A DNA stretch of 64,000 bases from Liopterus haemorrhoidalis (lineage: Eukaryota > Arthropoda > Insecta > Coleoptera > Dytiscidae). The notes beneath the pieces were generated by a model. The model did no database searches. It was given only the letters and a program-made list of their open reading frames with translations, and had not been told where the DNA came from. The stretch spans positions 245,234,654 to 245,298,653 of the forward strand of contig OZ020611.1 of NCBI GenBank assembly GCA_963971575.1, in the 5' to 3' direction. The translations under genes were made by a program, and so were the position numbers. Below, piece after piece: positions 10,541 through 21,692 of the stretch (position 1 is the first letter of the stretch; every line of letters begins with the position of its first letter).

Positions 10541-10860
10541 AATTAGGTACCTATATATTTCGTAACATAATAAAACAAATTAAAAAATCTGTCCTACTAA
10601 ACTACTATTTTTAGTAGAAATATTCTACTCTGTCACGAGAGACATTTGGTAACCCTAAATTTGCATATAAAAACTCCCGTTTTGTAGTTTTGTTATGATA
10701 CCACTATTTCAACACCCCTGTGCTGCGGGTTGCATAGTTACATTTTTTTAGTTAAATAAATATGTTATATTATATACATACAATATGTATAGTATATACA
10801 ATAAAGTCAACTCGCTAATTCTTTAAACCGGAAGCACTGTGTGTACACGTACACCCAAAT
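10541..10860. other. Unassigned intergenic stretch
   Basis: AT-rich sequence with no recognised gene or repeat pair. Confidence 0.5.
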
Positions 10861-10867
10861 GAATATT

Positions 10868-11095
10868 GTCGGCGATTTGGTATTAGGAGACCAGGAATGC
10901 AAAGAGTTAGCTTAGGGTTTTTAGGCTATATCTCAGGAACTATAAGGGCTAGGGCGCCCAGATTAGGTACGTCCCTTCATAAGGTCCCTTACTATAAGCT
11001 ACTAAAATTTCATCTTTCTATCTCTTAAGGGTGGTATGATATTAAATGTTTTTTATATCTCGCAACCCTGAAGAGTTAGAAAGTTGGTTTTCGGT
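10868..11095 (+). repeat. Diverged direct repeat, copy 1
   Basis: About 230 bp beginning GATTTGGTATTAGGAGACCA and ending near GTTAGAAAGTTGG; a diverged copy in the same orientation lies at 11967-12200. Shared blocks include ATCTC.GGAACTA.AAGGG and AAAATTTCATCTT. No clear protein; family unknown to me. Confidence 0.65.
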
Positions 11096-11137
11096 ACATA
11101 GGCACATAAGGGTATAAGTACCCTCTGACTACCAAGG

Positions 11138-11311
11138 TAGGGTGACCATTTTTTAATAAGTCAATGCTGGACGGAGCAAAAAAAAGGTCCTCATCTCTCA
11201 AATCCAAGTGAAGAGCAAAAAAAAGGTCCTCATCTCCCAAAATCCAAGTAAAGAGCAAAAAAAAAAGTCCTCACCTCCCAAATCCAAAATGCGGGACGAA
11301 TGGTCACCCTA
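11138..11311. mobile_element. hAT-type MITE with internal minisatellite
   Basis: Ends TAGGGTGACCATT and AATGGTCACCCTA are inverted. The inside is three tandem units of about 46 bp with AGCAAAAAAAAGGTCCTCA as core. The ends resemble those of the larger hAT at 32888-35849 (TAGGGTTACCATA), so it may be mobilised by the same family. Confidence 0.65.
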
Positions 11312-11332
11312 CACTAAGGGAACCCTGTAAAC

Positions 11333-11766
11333 CACGGGTCCCCAAACGTTATTAAAATAGGGCAAGCAAAAAATACACTTATGTGATTTCTTATATTGTT
11401 TATTGTACAGTGTTTATTATTTATATTACATTTATCTATATTATTATTAAATAAAATTGCCTATCATTGTCAATGTGACGGGTGTGATTGGTGACTCTTT
11501 GCAAGATTAGCAATGTCGGGTTCAAAATTAGTTAATTTCAACCTTAAATTGCCACGGAATTCTACATCTAACTTGTTTCTCTGTTTTGTCAAGATGGAAT
11601 TAACATGGCTAAAACCAGCCTCAACCACTGTGTAGCTGAACAGTTATATATTAAAATTATACTAGGAATTTTTAACTTTTTTCCATAGACCTCCGAGCCA
11701 GAATCGACCCCTAACAATGTCATATCGACCCCCGGGGGTCGATATCGACCACTTTGGGGACCCCTG
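11333..11766 (-). mobile_element. hAT remnant with ZBED-type C-terminal fragment
   Basis: Perfect 8-bp duplication CTGTAAAC (11325-11332 and 11767-11774) with ends CACGGGTCCCCAAACG and CTTTGGGGACCCCTG. On the minus strand 11655-11465 encodes a hAT C-terminal segment (FSHVNSILTKQRNKLDVEF, GNLRLKLTNFEPDI). The rest of the transposase is lost. Confidence 0.8.
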
Positions 11767-11966
11767 CTGTAAACCTTCTAGATTTCGAGATATTAAATAA
11801 ATAAAATTCATTATTCCTCAAAACAACCCCTATTTTGTGGCCATATACCGTCGATATATAAGGTATGTATGTTTTATGTGTTCTACTACACCAATATTAT
11901 CCACCTGTTTTTTTTTCGGCTAGTTTTAGAAATGTTTGTACGTTGGAAGAAACAAATATTTCTTTC

Positions 11967-12200
11967 GATTTGGTATCAGGAGACTAGGAATGCATAGAGG
12001 TAGCTAAGAGTTTATATGGATTATCTCGGGAACTACAAGGGTTACGGCCTCCAGATTTGGCATGTCATTTCACTAGAACCCTTAGTATATGTTATTAAAA
12101 TTTCATCTTCCTAGTTCTTAAGGTTAGGGTGTTATTAATTAATTTTTATATCTCCCAACCCTTACGAGTTAGATGGTTGGTAATCGGAGAGATAAGCTAA
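11967..12200 (+). repeat. Diverged direct repeat, copy 2
   Basis: Partner of 10868-11095, same orientation, beginning GATTTGGTATCAGGAGACTA. The two copies are separated by two hAT-type insertions. Confidence 0.65.
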
Positions 12201-12224
12201 CCGAAGATTTAACAAGTATTGGTA

Positions 12225-13371
12225 TAGTCGGATTGCTGATAGGTGACTGTTACATGTATGTATCAAGTAGTGCATTCATATAATAATCTAGTTACCATTT
12301 TTCAGCGATTTTAAAATTATTTGTCTTAGCTGTCAGTGTCTGTTAATAATATTAATTAATAGAGCTTGCGGCCAATTATTAAATTCACATACTTTAATTT
12401 TAAATCTGCTGGAATATTTTAATTCTGAAAAAGAGAATAATAGGCCACTTATTTCTCTATCTTGTGTCCATCAAAGAGTAGCAGCCGCCTTGAAGATTTC
12501 GGAATCAACAATTCGTAGAATTATAAATTGTAATAAATTTGAACTTCTCACTAACAAAATCACGAGAAAACGAAGGAAATTAAAATCTGAACCAGTTTAT
12601 TTTATTGATACATTGGCACAAACGTATGGTCATGAAGTACTAAGATTACCTCCTTATCACTGCCAGTTTAACCCCATTGAACTAATTTGGGGTATAACAA
12701 AAAATTATTATGATAGACATATTGGTCAAAACGGATATAGGGATAACGAAGTTTTGAAAATGTGGCAAGTAGCCTGTGATCAAATTAGTTGTGAAACTTG
12801 GGCAAAATCTGTTAAAAAAATCGAAAATTTAATAAACGAATGGTGGGAAACGGAAAGGATTGTTGATGATAAATAGTTCAGATGACGACGATATCATGCA
12901 TTACAGTGACTTTATTATTATTTTTTTTAAATAAAAATAAACATTTAAATACAACTTGTAGCAATATATTATATGAATAAATATATTTTTACTTAATATT
13001 TTATTACTTTGTACTTGGGGAAACATAAAAATTTAATTTAATTAAACAACAAATTATAATCCAAAATTTACGTATGAGTATAAGTTTTTCCTTATTTATA
13101 ATTATTACCTTAAAATTAATAATTTTGTTTGCTGGAGTACTGCTGTGAATTTGTTTTCGTGTTCTAATTAGTAAAGATATCTACGAATCATACCGTTTCT
13201 TTCTAATGCTTTGTTTTTTATTAAAATAATTTGGAAGGTTAGTTGTCAACTTGCGTCACTATACGTTACTATGGGTATGCAAATAATTATAATGATATAG
13301 ACAGAGAAAGCATATAGTATTGTATATCGATACTTGTAGCAACAAACAGTCACCTTTCAGCAATCCGACTA
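12225..13371 (+). mobile_element. IS630/Tc1-type element, internal-deletion derivative, copy 1
   Basis: TA-flanked (12223-12224, 13372-13373) with inverted ends TAGTCGGATTGCTGATAGGT. A frame from about 12405 to 12876 joins an N-terminal helix-turn-helix (FNSEKENNRPLISLSCVHQR, AAALKISESTIRRII) directly to the end of a DDE domain (LRLPPYHCQFNPIELIWG) and the C-terminal tail. The segment with the first two catalytic acids is absent. Copies at 25733-26551 and 54320-55505 have the same structure, so the deleted form itself has multiplied. Confidence 0.85.
12405..12876 (+). pseudogene. Shortened IS630/Tc1-type transposase (HTH fused to C-terminal part)
   Basis: About 157 codons without a stop. HTH about residues 8-45, basic linker TNKITRKRRKLKSEP, then the YHCQFNPIELIW box, where the last acidic residue of such transposases is the Glu, and NLINEWWETE. 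It keeps DNA binding in principle but not catalysis. No in-frame ATG lies near the HTH start, so translation is doubtful. Compared with copy 2 the acidic tail is cut short by a deletion at the end. Confidence 0.7.
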
Positions 13372-13373
13372 TA

Positions 13374-13659
13374 TACAGGACACTTGGAAAGACCTGACAA
13401 TTAACACATCAAAATGGAGGACTTATGTGAGGCCAAAAGTCAACCCGACTGAAAGTGCCCAAAGAAATTATTATTTCAGTGTCCTTTTAGATTATTTATT
13501 TAACATCTTCTTTTCAAATTTCACTTTTTATTGCCGATTTTTTTAACATTTCTTCTCAAACTTCACAATAATTATTATTTAAATTGTTAAAATTTTTATT
13601 TCAGTACCCCTTTAATTTATTTATTTACCTTCCTCTTTTCAAATTTTTCTTTTTTTCTA
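13374..13659. other. Unassigned stretch
   Basis: A short frame reading TWKDLTINTSKWRTYVRPKV at the start hints at a retroelement scrap, followed by T-rich sequence. Nothing firm. Confidence 0.3.
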
Positions 13660-14187
13660 CTATTTTCCGTTTTTTTTTTTTGAAAAAGTATTTTTTTGAA
13701 AAAAAAAAAATGCATGAATAAAATTCAATTCTTCCCCGATCATTCTGACTGTCAACCGACGATCTGAACGCACAAGATCCCGGATTCTGTCGACATTTTC
13801 ATCGGTTCTTGAAGATGAAGGCCTTCCGCTGCATGATTCATCTTCAATCAACTCTCTTCCTTCTGAAAATGTCTTAAACCACCAAAAAACCTGGGTCCTT
13901 GACAAAACACCGTCTCCGTAGGCCTGCTGAAGTTTTGCAAAAGTGTTTGTTGCACTGTGCCCAAGTCTGAAGCAAAACCTGATAGCACATCGTTGCTCGA
14001 AATGAATATCACTCATTTTTAGAAAGAACTAGAAAAAATCTGTTTCACGTAAAAAATCGCTACGGACAACAAAATTACTCTAGCGAGTTCAAACTCGTAC
14101 TGCAGGCGTAACACATGTTGACCTGCCGCCTCTCCAAGTCCCGCGTCCCAAATGTTACCAGTTTGGTTACTTAATTTACACAACTCG
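13660..14187 (-). pseudogene. 5' fragment of a mariner-like element
   Basis: One end (TA at 14188-14189, then CGAGTTGTGTAAATTAAGTAACC-like inverted end) and the first 100 codons remain: MSDIHFEQRC, FRLGHSATNTFAKLQQAYGD, TQVFWWFKTFSEGRELIEDE, SGRPSSSRTDENVDRI, LTVRMIGEELN. The rest is lost in T-rich sequence. Same family as 2239-3314. Confidence 0.8.
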
Positions 14188-14437
14188 TAAACAATAAACA
14201 GTCACTCGCCTCAAGAGTTTAGATTTTGTTCGCTTGGCGTCACTTCATAGCACTTTTTAGCCCAATTGGTTTTTTTAAAAGCATTTGTAAGAGATAAAAA
14301 CGCTTTGTTCCAGTTTTTGACACAATAACCGGCACCCTGTTGTATGTGGAGGTAAAACAAAACTAGTAAATAATCCATGATAATATATTATTAATTTGCA
14401 CAACTGTACAAAATCACAATACACTAAATAAAATGTC

Positions 14438-14443
14438 TTTTAA
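14438..14443 (-). terminator. Possible XRN1 poly(A) signal (ATTAAA)
   Basis: The variant hexamer ATTAAA occurs on the minus strand about 200 bases beyond the XRN1 stop codon. No AATAAA is nearer. Inferred only. Confidence 0.3.
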
Positions 14444-14642
14444 TCTCACAAAATCAAAACTCAGTTGAAATTAAATATAAAACAAAAAAATGACAAAATA
14501 CATCTTCACAACTCATCGAACCCATCTTCTTTCTTGATTCACGTCCATAATTATCAAAAATATAACATCTCTATAATTCATTCCACGACGCATCGCTTGT
14601 CGGTGTTGTGTAGAACTAGGCCATTCCAACCATCTATGCCCT

Positions 14643-14720
14643 TTACTGCTTCGGCTGGACAGCGCTGAAGTTGGCAGCGATGCGAGATTTTCTCTGCTTC
14701 GGTTTAGAACCAGATTCCGG
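14643..14720 (-). CDS. XRN1: XRN1/Pacman terminal exon (i)
   Basis: 25 codons plus TAA, reading PESGSKPKQRKSRIAANF then SAVQPKQ. The acceptor is TAATTTTCAG (ending at 14721 on the minus strand) and the phase (0) fits exon h. The end is basic and looks like a short conserved tail of the exonuclease; in the fly protein the C-terminal tail recruits decapping factors, a family fact not shown here. A mariner inserted at 14800 lies only about 80 bases upstream of the acceptor. Assignment rests on phase, splice site and the basic tail, so it is less certain than the other exons. Confidence 0.72.
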   Translation of the reverse strand, partial: PESGSKPKQRKSRIAANFSAVQPKQ

Positions 14721-14799
14721 CTGAAAATTAACAGTAATATTGTCAGTTTAGTAACAAACACACGTTGAAAATTATAAAAATATAGATCCCGATTATCTA

Positions 14800-16065
14800 C
14801 CAGGTCTACAAGTATGAAATGCGGATTTTTTTCAAACTTGCCGCGCAAACAGAGTGTATAGTTCAAAGTTTCAACACATATGGCGTTTTGTTAAGTTATC
14901 ATTAAGTGTCAAATGCGTATAGGTTATAATTTGAAAAGTGATCATATAGTTTCGTTTTACTGTGTTAAAAATGTCAAATTTTGTGCCAAATATAGAGCAT
15001 TCGCGGACAGTACTACTGTTTTGTTTTCATTTGAAAAAAACTGCTGCTGAATCATACCGACTGTTTCGAGAAGCTTATGGTGAATATGCTCCATCGCAAG
15101 ATACGTGTGAACGATGGTTTCGGCGTTTCAAAAGTGGTGACTTTGATCTTACAGACAAAGAACATGGAAAACCTCCAAAAAAATATGAAGATACAAAATT
15201 GGAAACATTGCTACAGGAAGATGATAGTCAATCACAAAAACAACTAGCAGAGCAGTTAGGCGTTAGTCAACAAGCTGTTTCCATCGCCTACGAGAGATGG
15301 GTAAGATCCAGAAAGTCGGCAGATGGGTTCCACATGCATTGAATGAGAGGCAGATGGAAAAACGCAAAAACACTTGTGAAATTTGACTTGCACGATACAA
15401 GTCTTTTTTGCATCGTATCATTACTGGCGATGAAAAATGGATTTATTTTGAAAATCCCAAACGCAAAAAATCATGGGTGAACCATCCACAACTGCAAGAC
15501 CGAATCGCTTTGGCAAAAAGACAATGCTCTGTACTTGGTGGGACCAAAAGGGTGTGGTCTATTATGAATTGTTAAAACCTGATGAAACAGTTAATACCCA
15601 ACGCTACCAACAACAACTGATCGAATTGAACCATTCGTTGCTCATAAAACGACCAGAATACGAAAGAAGACAGCACAAGGTAATCTTTCTTCACGATAAC
15701 GCTCCATCACATAAGGCAAAAGCAGTTTGCAACACATTGGAGGCACTCAAGTGGGAAGTGCTACCCCATGCCGCTTACTCACCAGACTTGGCCCCTTCAG
15801 ATTACCACTTGTTCGCATCGATGAGTCACGCACTTGCCGAGCAGCACTTTAGTTCATATGAAAATGTGAAAGAATGGCTAGATGAATGGTTTGCGGGGAA
15901 AGGGGAAGAGTTCTACTGGCGAGGTATTCACAAATTGCCTGAAAGATGGGAAAAATGTATAACTTCTAATGGAGCATACTTTGAATAAATAAACTTTTAC
16001 TGTTCTTTTGAGTTTAATGTGTTTTATTTAAAAACAAAATCCGCATTTCATACTTGTAGACCTGG
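14800..16065 (+). pseudogene. DD34D mariner (cecropia/mellifera-like), copy 1
   Basis: TA-flanked (14798-14799, 16066-16067) with inverted ends CCAGGTCTACAAGTATGAAA. The transposase starts at ATG 14971 (MSNFVPNIEHSRT), with WFRRFKSGDFDLTDKEHGK and a QLGVSQQAVS helix-turn-helix, then a one-base deletion near 15282, a stop near 15383 and small deletions near 15480. The second half from 15473 to 15988 is intact: HDNAPSHKAK and YSPDLAPSDYHLF have 34 residues between the Asps, and the protein end KLPERWEKCITSNGAYFE is present. Inactive, but close in sequence to copy 2 at 55842-57120. Confidence 0.9.
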
Positions 16066-16400
16066 TAAAAAGAAAAGGGTTATTACTTTTATATTTGGGG
16101 TATGTACCTAAAAGCTTAATTAACATATTTTGTTATTAATTACATTTTAGTAGATGATGTACAAAGTTTTTTGTGTTTCATGTGTTTAATTCAATTAAAT
16201 GTAATTACTAAAATAAATTAATAAGTTTATTTTAGGCTCTGCTTAATTATTTGGGGTAATTAGTTATTAACAACGGTAAACATTTACATTTTTTATTCTA
16301 TCAAAATAATTCTTTTAATTAGGCACATAATGTTTTAAACTTTATTTTAATAAAAAAACATATATATCTTTATTTTTAAATTGAATTAAATTTAAACTAA
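16066..16400. other. Unassigned AT-rich intron sequence
   Basis: XRN1 intron h-i. No recognised feature. Confidence 0.5.
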
Positions 16401-16403
16401 TTA

Positions 16404-16520
16404 ATTATTTTTAATAAATCGGTAATCGACACATTTCACGTTCCACAAAATTTCCCGGAGTTCGTACAAGTCGATTAATTTATTTATTTCCTCCGGTGGC
16501 GAATTTTTGACATCTTGTAA
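16404..16520 (-). pseudogene. MADF-domain fragment (PIF/Harbinger companion)
   Basis: The minus strand reads PPEEINKLIDLYELREILWN then VKCVDYR, the first helices of a MADF domain. It is adjacent to CTCGCCAC and TTACTCTC repeats and to a GCCTGTCCATT motif at 16679 that recurs inverted at 17614-17630, so it probably belongs to an older PIF/Harbinger element around the insertion at 16700-17580. Confidence 0.55.
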
Positions 16521-16699
16521 GCAGACAGCTGTCGATAGTACTCTCAGGAATTCGAAGACAGTTCGTATTCGGCGAGCTAGTCTCGGAGAGTATAGGGAGC
16601 ACGTGTCCACTAGCGAGTACGTTGAGAGTAGTTAGCTCTCGGAGAGTAGCTCGCCACTTTCCGCGAGTTACTCTCAGATGCCTGTCCATTGGAGAGTAA

Positions 16700-17580
16700 A
16701 GGATTCCACACACCAAAGCGGCCGCGGTGGCGGCCACGGTGGCGATAATGCAGCGGCCTAACGCAACCTATACAATACAATGAGACCACGCACATACAAG
16801 CGTTCCGCTATCTGAGAACGCCACCGACAGCAGCGTTCATTCTAGCGATCACCAAACACTGGCGGCCAAACTCGACAAGTTGCGTTAGGCCGCGCGATAT
16901 TCATTGTTTATATACCACAGAGTGAATATATTTAAGAAAATAATGTCGAAAATAGATAATTTAACAGAAAAAATCATAGATCAGTAAAGGATCATTTAAT
17001 TTTGTATGACTTAGCACATCCTGATTACAAGAATATTAGGAAAACAAATAAAGTGTGGGACGAAATAGGAAAAGTTTTGGAAATTGATAGTAAAGTCTGT
17101 TCCAAACGATTAGGCGGAACTAGATTTTGCAATCTAGTTACTTTCATCGTTTAAATAATGCTTTTCAGCCGTTTTGTTTAAGCTTTTTAAATCATACTTG
17201 CAACAAACATTTTTTGGTTAAGGTTAATATCATTTTAAAATGTCATTTTCTTTATATTTTGATTTTTTGTGTCATTCTTAATACAAATATCCCATTTATT
17301 TATTTTTTGTCATTAAAATATGTAAGAAAATTAATTTAAGTTTGACATATGTCATTCGTTTCCATGGTTTCATTGTTGGAATTTTAAATTTTAACATTCC
17401 AAAGGGGGAAAATGAAATAACCTAAGCAAGGTCCAATATTATCATACAACTATATACCGTGATTCACTAACTGATCGCTACCGCTACCGCCACTCCCACC
17501 GCGTTAGTGTGAGGAGACCTGATCGCTACCGCGACCGCCACCGTGGCCGCCACCGCGGCCGCTTTGGTGTGTGGAATCCT
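16700..17580 (+). mobile_element. Non-autonomous PIF/Harbinger, copy A
   Basis: Inverted GC-rich ends of about 43 bp starting AGGATTCCACACACCAAAGC, flanked by TAA (16697-16699 and 17581-17583). From ATG 16943 a MADF-like protein begins (MSKIDNLTEKIID), hits a frameshift or stop, and continues in another frame as LILYDLAHPDYKNIRKTNKV and WDEIGKVLEID. Copy B at 36755-37756 is inverted relative to this one and shares the same break, so the defect predates their spread. It is in XRN1 intron h-i. Confidence 0.87.
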
Positions 17581-17657
17581 TAACTGTTATCGAGAGCTTC
17601 TCGCCACTATTTACTCTCAAATGGACAGGCACCTTTAGATCAGTTGTAACAACTCAC

Positions 17658-17876
17658 CGTCTGCTTGTGTTGCTGCGAGGGCGTCGTGTTGTGGCCCGGC
17701 TTGCTCTTGCCCGGGCTGGAGTTCTGGCCGGGAGGCCTGTTAGCCGCTGCCGCGTGTTGCTGCGCCCCCCTGGCCGCACCGCCCTTCTCTGCACTGTTAC
17801 TGTTTGTTCTCTGTCTCTGTTGTTTCACCGCCTGTAGCGGTACAAACTTGCTGTTACCAGAATTCACCTCGTTCTT
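17658..17876 (-). CDS. XRN1: XRN1/Pacman exon h (low-complexity tail)
   Basis: 73 codons: KNEVNSGNSKFVPLQAVKQQ, then a Q/A/P/G-rich stretch with NRPPGQNSSPGKSKPGHN. Acceptor TTTTTTAG (ending 17877) and donor ACG|GTGAGT (17658/17657), both phase 0. The composition fits the disordered C-terminal tail of XRN1, which binds decapping partners. No fold expected. Plus-strand frames over this exon are mirror images of the GC-rich sequence. Confidence 0.85.
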
Positions 17877-17883
17877 CTAAAAA

Positions 17884-18237
17884 AATATAAAATTTGAAGA
17901 TTAAGAGTAGCCGTGGCTCTATGGTAAACCAATTGTCTAAAAGCAGGAAACAAGAACAGAAAATCGAGTACAAATCTTGGACACCACCAACTCATACACC
18001 ACAAGTGTAATAGGTCAAGCTGAAAGGTTGCTATAATAGGTTTAGAAATAGAGAATTTAACTTCTTATGCCTTCTTATGCGCCACCTAAGAGTTGAGTAC
18101 CTATTATTATACAGTATGAGCGAAAAAAGTTTGAAGTCACCTGAGCCAATTTTTACCGTCGTATTGGCAAACCATCTTATGTAAGATGGTATCACCCTGT
18201 GTCATTACAATACATTGGCATATAGGTAACCTATTTT
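17884..18237. other. Unassigned intron sequence
   Basis: XRN1 intron g-h; no recognised repeat pair or frame, apart from the local palindrome ACCATCTTATGTAAGATGGT at 18172-18191. Confidence 0.5.
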
Positions 18238-18239
18238 TA

Positions 18240-19571
18240 CAGTGACTGTATAAAGACAGTGTGGCCATATGAACTGTAGCCGCCATGTTTATTCCAGATT
18301 TGTATTGGGTTATATGAAATAAATGTTAATATATCCTAATATATTATAATATTTCTTAAATTTTTAATAGTTTTACGTATTTATGTTTATATCGTGAATA
18401 TCAATTTATTGTTAAGAAAAAACATGCATATGATTCAACATTTATTAAGATAAATATTAAAATTGCCTACCGATGAAGGTATTTTTTTGAAATGTTTGCA
18501 ACATAAAAAGAAAACAAATGAAAAAAAATCTTAAAAAAGGACATGAAAGGAAATAAAAGAGATATGTTTTTATTATTTTATAATTTTATTTGAGGACCTA
18601 TAAAAACTAAAACATTTTTTTTTATAAAAACGGGAGTTACATTTTAATTTGAATATGTTAAATTTAAGAAAACAAGTTCAAACAGGACATTAGAATTAGA
18701 ATAAAAAGATAGAGAAAAAATGATGATAAGGTTCTATAAAAATTAGAGAACCCAACATTTCTCTAATTTTTGGGAAAACGCATGTTTATATAAGAAAAAT
18801 AGGATATTTTCATATTAAAAAAGAATAAGCAGAACATGTTATATACCCTGAGTTCAAAAAGAAATTACATAAGAATTGGCTATGGAAAAATAAAATAATG
18901 TATACTACAAGCTTTATGTAACAATAAATAACTTATGACAACAAGAGTGATTTAATTAATTCAGACAGTAAATTAATTCTAAAGCTTTCTGTTGACATTA
19001 CTTTTATTTTCCATAGCCAACCCTTATGCAATTTCTTTTTGAACTCATGGTATAAATGATATATTAATAAAGAAAACTGATGTATATATTATCAATTATG
19101 CATTTATTCAACTAAAATTATGGTCAGGTGAAAAATAAAATTAAATCAGCATGAAATAACATTAAAATTAATGAAAGTAAATACTTCTTATAATTGTGAA
19201 GCCATCCATTGATTTACTGGCATAATGTTTTTTTATGTTCATTTAGCCTTTTTTTCCCAGCAATTTTAAACCTAAACATAACAAAACGTTTCATTATTTT
19301 TAATTTTAATTTGTGACAATTTAAAATATGTGCACAGTTTACATTATCTACATTGCTCATTACTCATCACAAACACAACAATATTCACTATTAAACGTCC
19401 AAATATACGTATATTATTTGAAAATATCACTTAAATCTGTTGAAACACAAGCTATACATATGTAAACCATATATAATCTGTAACAAATTTGGTAGAAACA
19501 TGGCGGACTTCAGCTCGACCAATAGAAAATGAGACCATCGTATGGCCACACTGTCTTTATATTCGCGACTA
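18240..19571. mobile_element. TIR element with nested MITE
   Basis: Ends share TATAAAGACAGTGTGGCCATA in inverted orientation (18250-18270 and 19543-19563), then CCGCCATGTTT. TA flanks at 18238-18239 and 19572-19573. No transposase; the interior is AT-rich and contains the MITE at 18846-19050. In XRN1 intron g-h. Confidence 0.7.
18846..19050. mobile_element. Nested MITE, ~52-bp arms
   Basis: CCCTGAGTTCAAAAAGAAAT at the left and its near complement at the right, continuing through TTGGCTATGGAAAA; flanked by TA. About 205 bp in total, so two arms account for half of it. Confidence 0.8.
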
Positions 19572-19573
19572 TA

Positions 19574-20488
19574 ATTACCGAAACGGCGCCACTATCGCTT
19601 TGTGAACTTTTGACACGAAAAAGGATAGTCATCTGTCAACGTATGTAAACAGTATTGGTTTATAATCAATTTTTGGTCTAATTTACGTTTTCTTGCTGTA
19701 TACAGTATATTTAAATTATAACCGAGTATTAAAAAAGTGTATAAATATATGTGAATCCATTTTATGATAAAATTTGCTGCTTGTAAATGAATATTTTCAG
19801 AGGTTATAATGTTGGTGCCGGCTTATACTCACAGAGAAAATAAATTGTTATACTTTGAACTTAAAACATTTATTTGAATACTTAATATCTACACATATCT
19901 CAAGAAATTTTATAGAAAGAGAACTTGTAATTTATTCTACACAAGAAAACTGTCAAATATTTGCAAACTAACACAGTTATGGAACACTCCCATGAAATAA
20001 CAAGGGGTTTTAATTATATTAACAATAATTTACACAACATTAAACGATTTTCTTGCACATGTGAGACAGGGAAAATGAAAAATTCAACGTTAAAAACTTG
20101 TTTAAAATCATCTGGACAGTATAAATTCCCTTCAATAGAAACAAAATTTTAGAATCACTGATAATCTTTCAATCTAATATTCGAAGATGTTCTTCCTGTG
20201 ATTGACTACCATACACACAACAAGGAGTATTTAATCTTTTTTTCTTAAATTTATCACTTTATTCGCTGTAAAAATGGAGTGAGAATGGACAGAAACAATA
20301 AAACACATGGTGAATTATACGTAAACAATGACAGTAACCTTTTTCGAAGTGTTCGCTTTTTTGCCGCTAGAGGGATACGCGTTAAGTTGAGTCACCAATA
20401 GTCACTGTACTATTTTAAGATTGCAGCGCCAAAGTGGCAACATCGAAACTAACCAAATAGACAATAACAACTTTTTGACATATGGACA
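19574..20488. other. Unassigned intron sequence
   Basis: XRN1 intron g-h. A 63-codon plus-strand frame at 19961-20152 has no resemblance I recognise and is probably chance. Confidence 0.5.
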
Positions 20489-20500
20489 ATAGGGGAAACT

Positions 20501-21176
20501 AATACAATGTTCCATTACTCGACGAAAGTAACCGCGTTTGAAGTTTCCCGTTCCGAAAGTGTACGACATTAACCTTTTCAGGAAAATTGTTAGGTTTCGG
20601 AACGCGGTTACTGAACATTTCAATTGGTTACTTTTGTGTAACCAAACTAACCGTGGAAATATCGCGGTTAGTGTGGTTATTTCCTCCCACTACAAACTTC
20701 AGATCTAATGTAAACTACAAAAGGCGGGAATTTCAGAACAATTACAATAAGGTGAGAGTTAATTGGATGGAATTAATCGTTTCTTTGTAGTGCAAGTAGT
20801 AAATTATAATATTATATTACTATAGTCTATAATTAAAACAGTAATAATGAGTGTAAGTAACTGATTTTTAGTAATATTGATCGATTTCGTGAAAAATAAT
20901 ATCGGGAAAAATCATATATGTTCTTATATAATGTGCCATTGTAAACAATTGCTAATAAAACAAATATTTTTATTAATAAGTTTATAAGAGAATATCTATA
21001 ACCTATAACGTCCATAAAATGACAGTTCAGTTGTCTGTTTTATCAACTGTGAGGTGTGACTACCGTTCCGTAACTAAAACGCGTTTTCAGGTAACCACTG
21101 GGTAACCACAACTTACCACGACTTTACCGTAACCGCGACCGCGGTAGTTAGGTGTGCAGTTACGGAACATTGTATT
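20501..21176. mobile_element. MITE inside the THAP-type element
   Basis: Ends AATACAATGTTCC and GGAACATTGTATT are inverted, with further matching GTAACCGCG blocks inward. About 680 bp, no coding sequence. Confidence 0.65.
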
Positions 21177-21503
21177 TAGAAGATCGCAGCGCCATATGCG
21201 GCAAAGCTGGAACACTCGAAAGAGACATTAAACTGTTACTCGTGTATTTGTTTACATGGTGAAAATGAACACGAGTTGTATTTTTCTTGTTTTCCGAGCT
21301 TTTTTTAATTTAAAGGTAATCTACGATTTACAAGATATGTAATAATATACTATTCTAAAGAAATTTCAAGGAAATTTTTAGTTTTTCATTGTACTTTTAA
21401 TTCTTTTTGACTGTCAATATAATAACAACAAAAATATGGTAAATATATTAGTAAAAATTAATATCTCTGCCTGAAAAAGTAGAAGGGCCATTTAATATAT
21501 CAA

Positions 21504-21692
21504 TTAATGATTTAGGCAAGTTTTGGGTGGGATAAATGATTTTTTGCAGTCTTTTCTTGGACGTAAAAAATCACTTTCCATAAAATGCAACGAGCAAACA
21601 TGCATGCATGGGCTTGGATTTTTGCCCATTTTTAGTTTTTGGGTCCATAAAAACCTACTCCACTTTCTCTCTGCTTCCAAACGTCGTTTCAA
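21504..21692 (-). pseudogene. THAP-domain fragment
   Basis: The frame reads LKRRLEAERKWSRFLWTQKL, then NPSPCMHVCSLHFMESDF and FIPPKT. The W...P...VCS.HF...DF order is the middle and end of a THAP C2CH zinc finger as found at the N-terminus of P-type transposases. The first Cys pair and the rest of the transposase are missing. Confidence 0.6.

Noticed and set aside
17127..17339. 70-codon frame repeated at 37117-37329
   Set aside because: It is the non-coding body of PIF copies A and B; no protein family resemblance.
19961..20152. 63-codon plus-strand frame
   Set aside because: No recognisable motif, splice context or repeat partner.
20300..21275. Additional outer inverted repeat around the THAP-type element
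   Set aside because: CATGGTGAA and nearby blocks match loosely on both sides but too weakly to define an element by eye.
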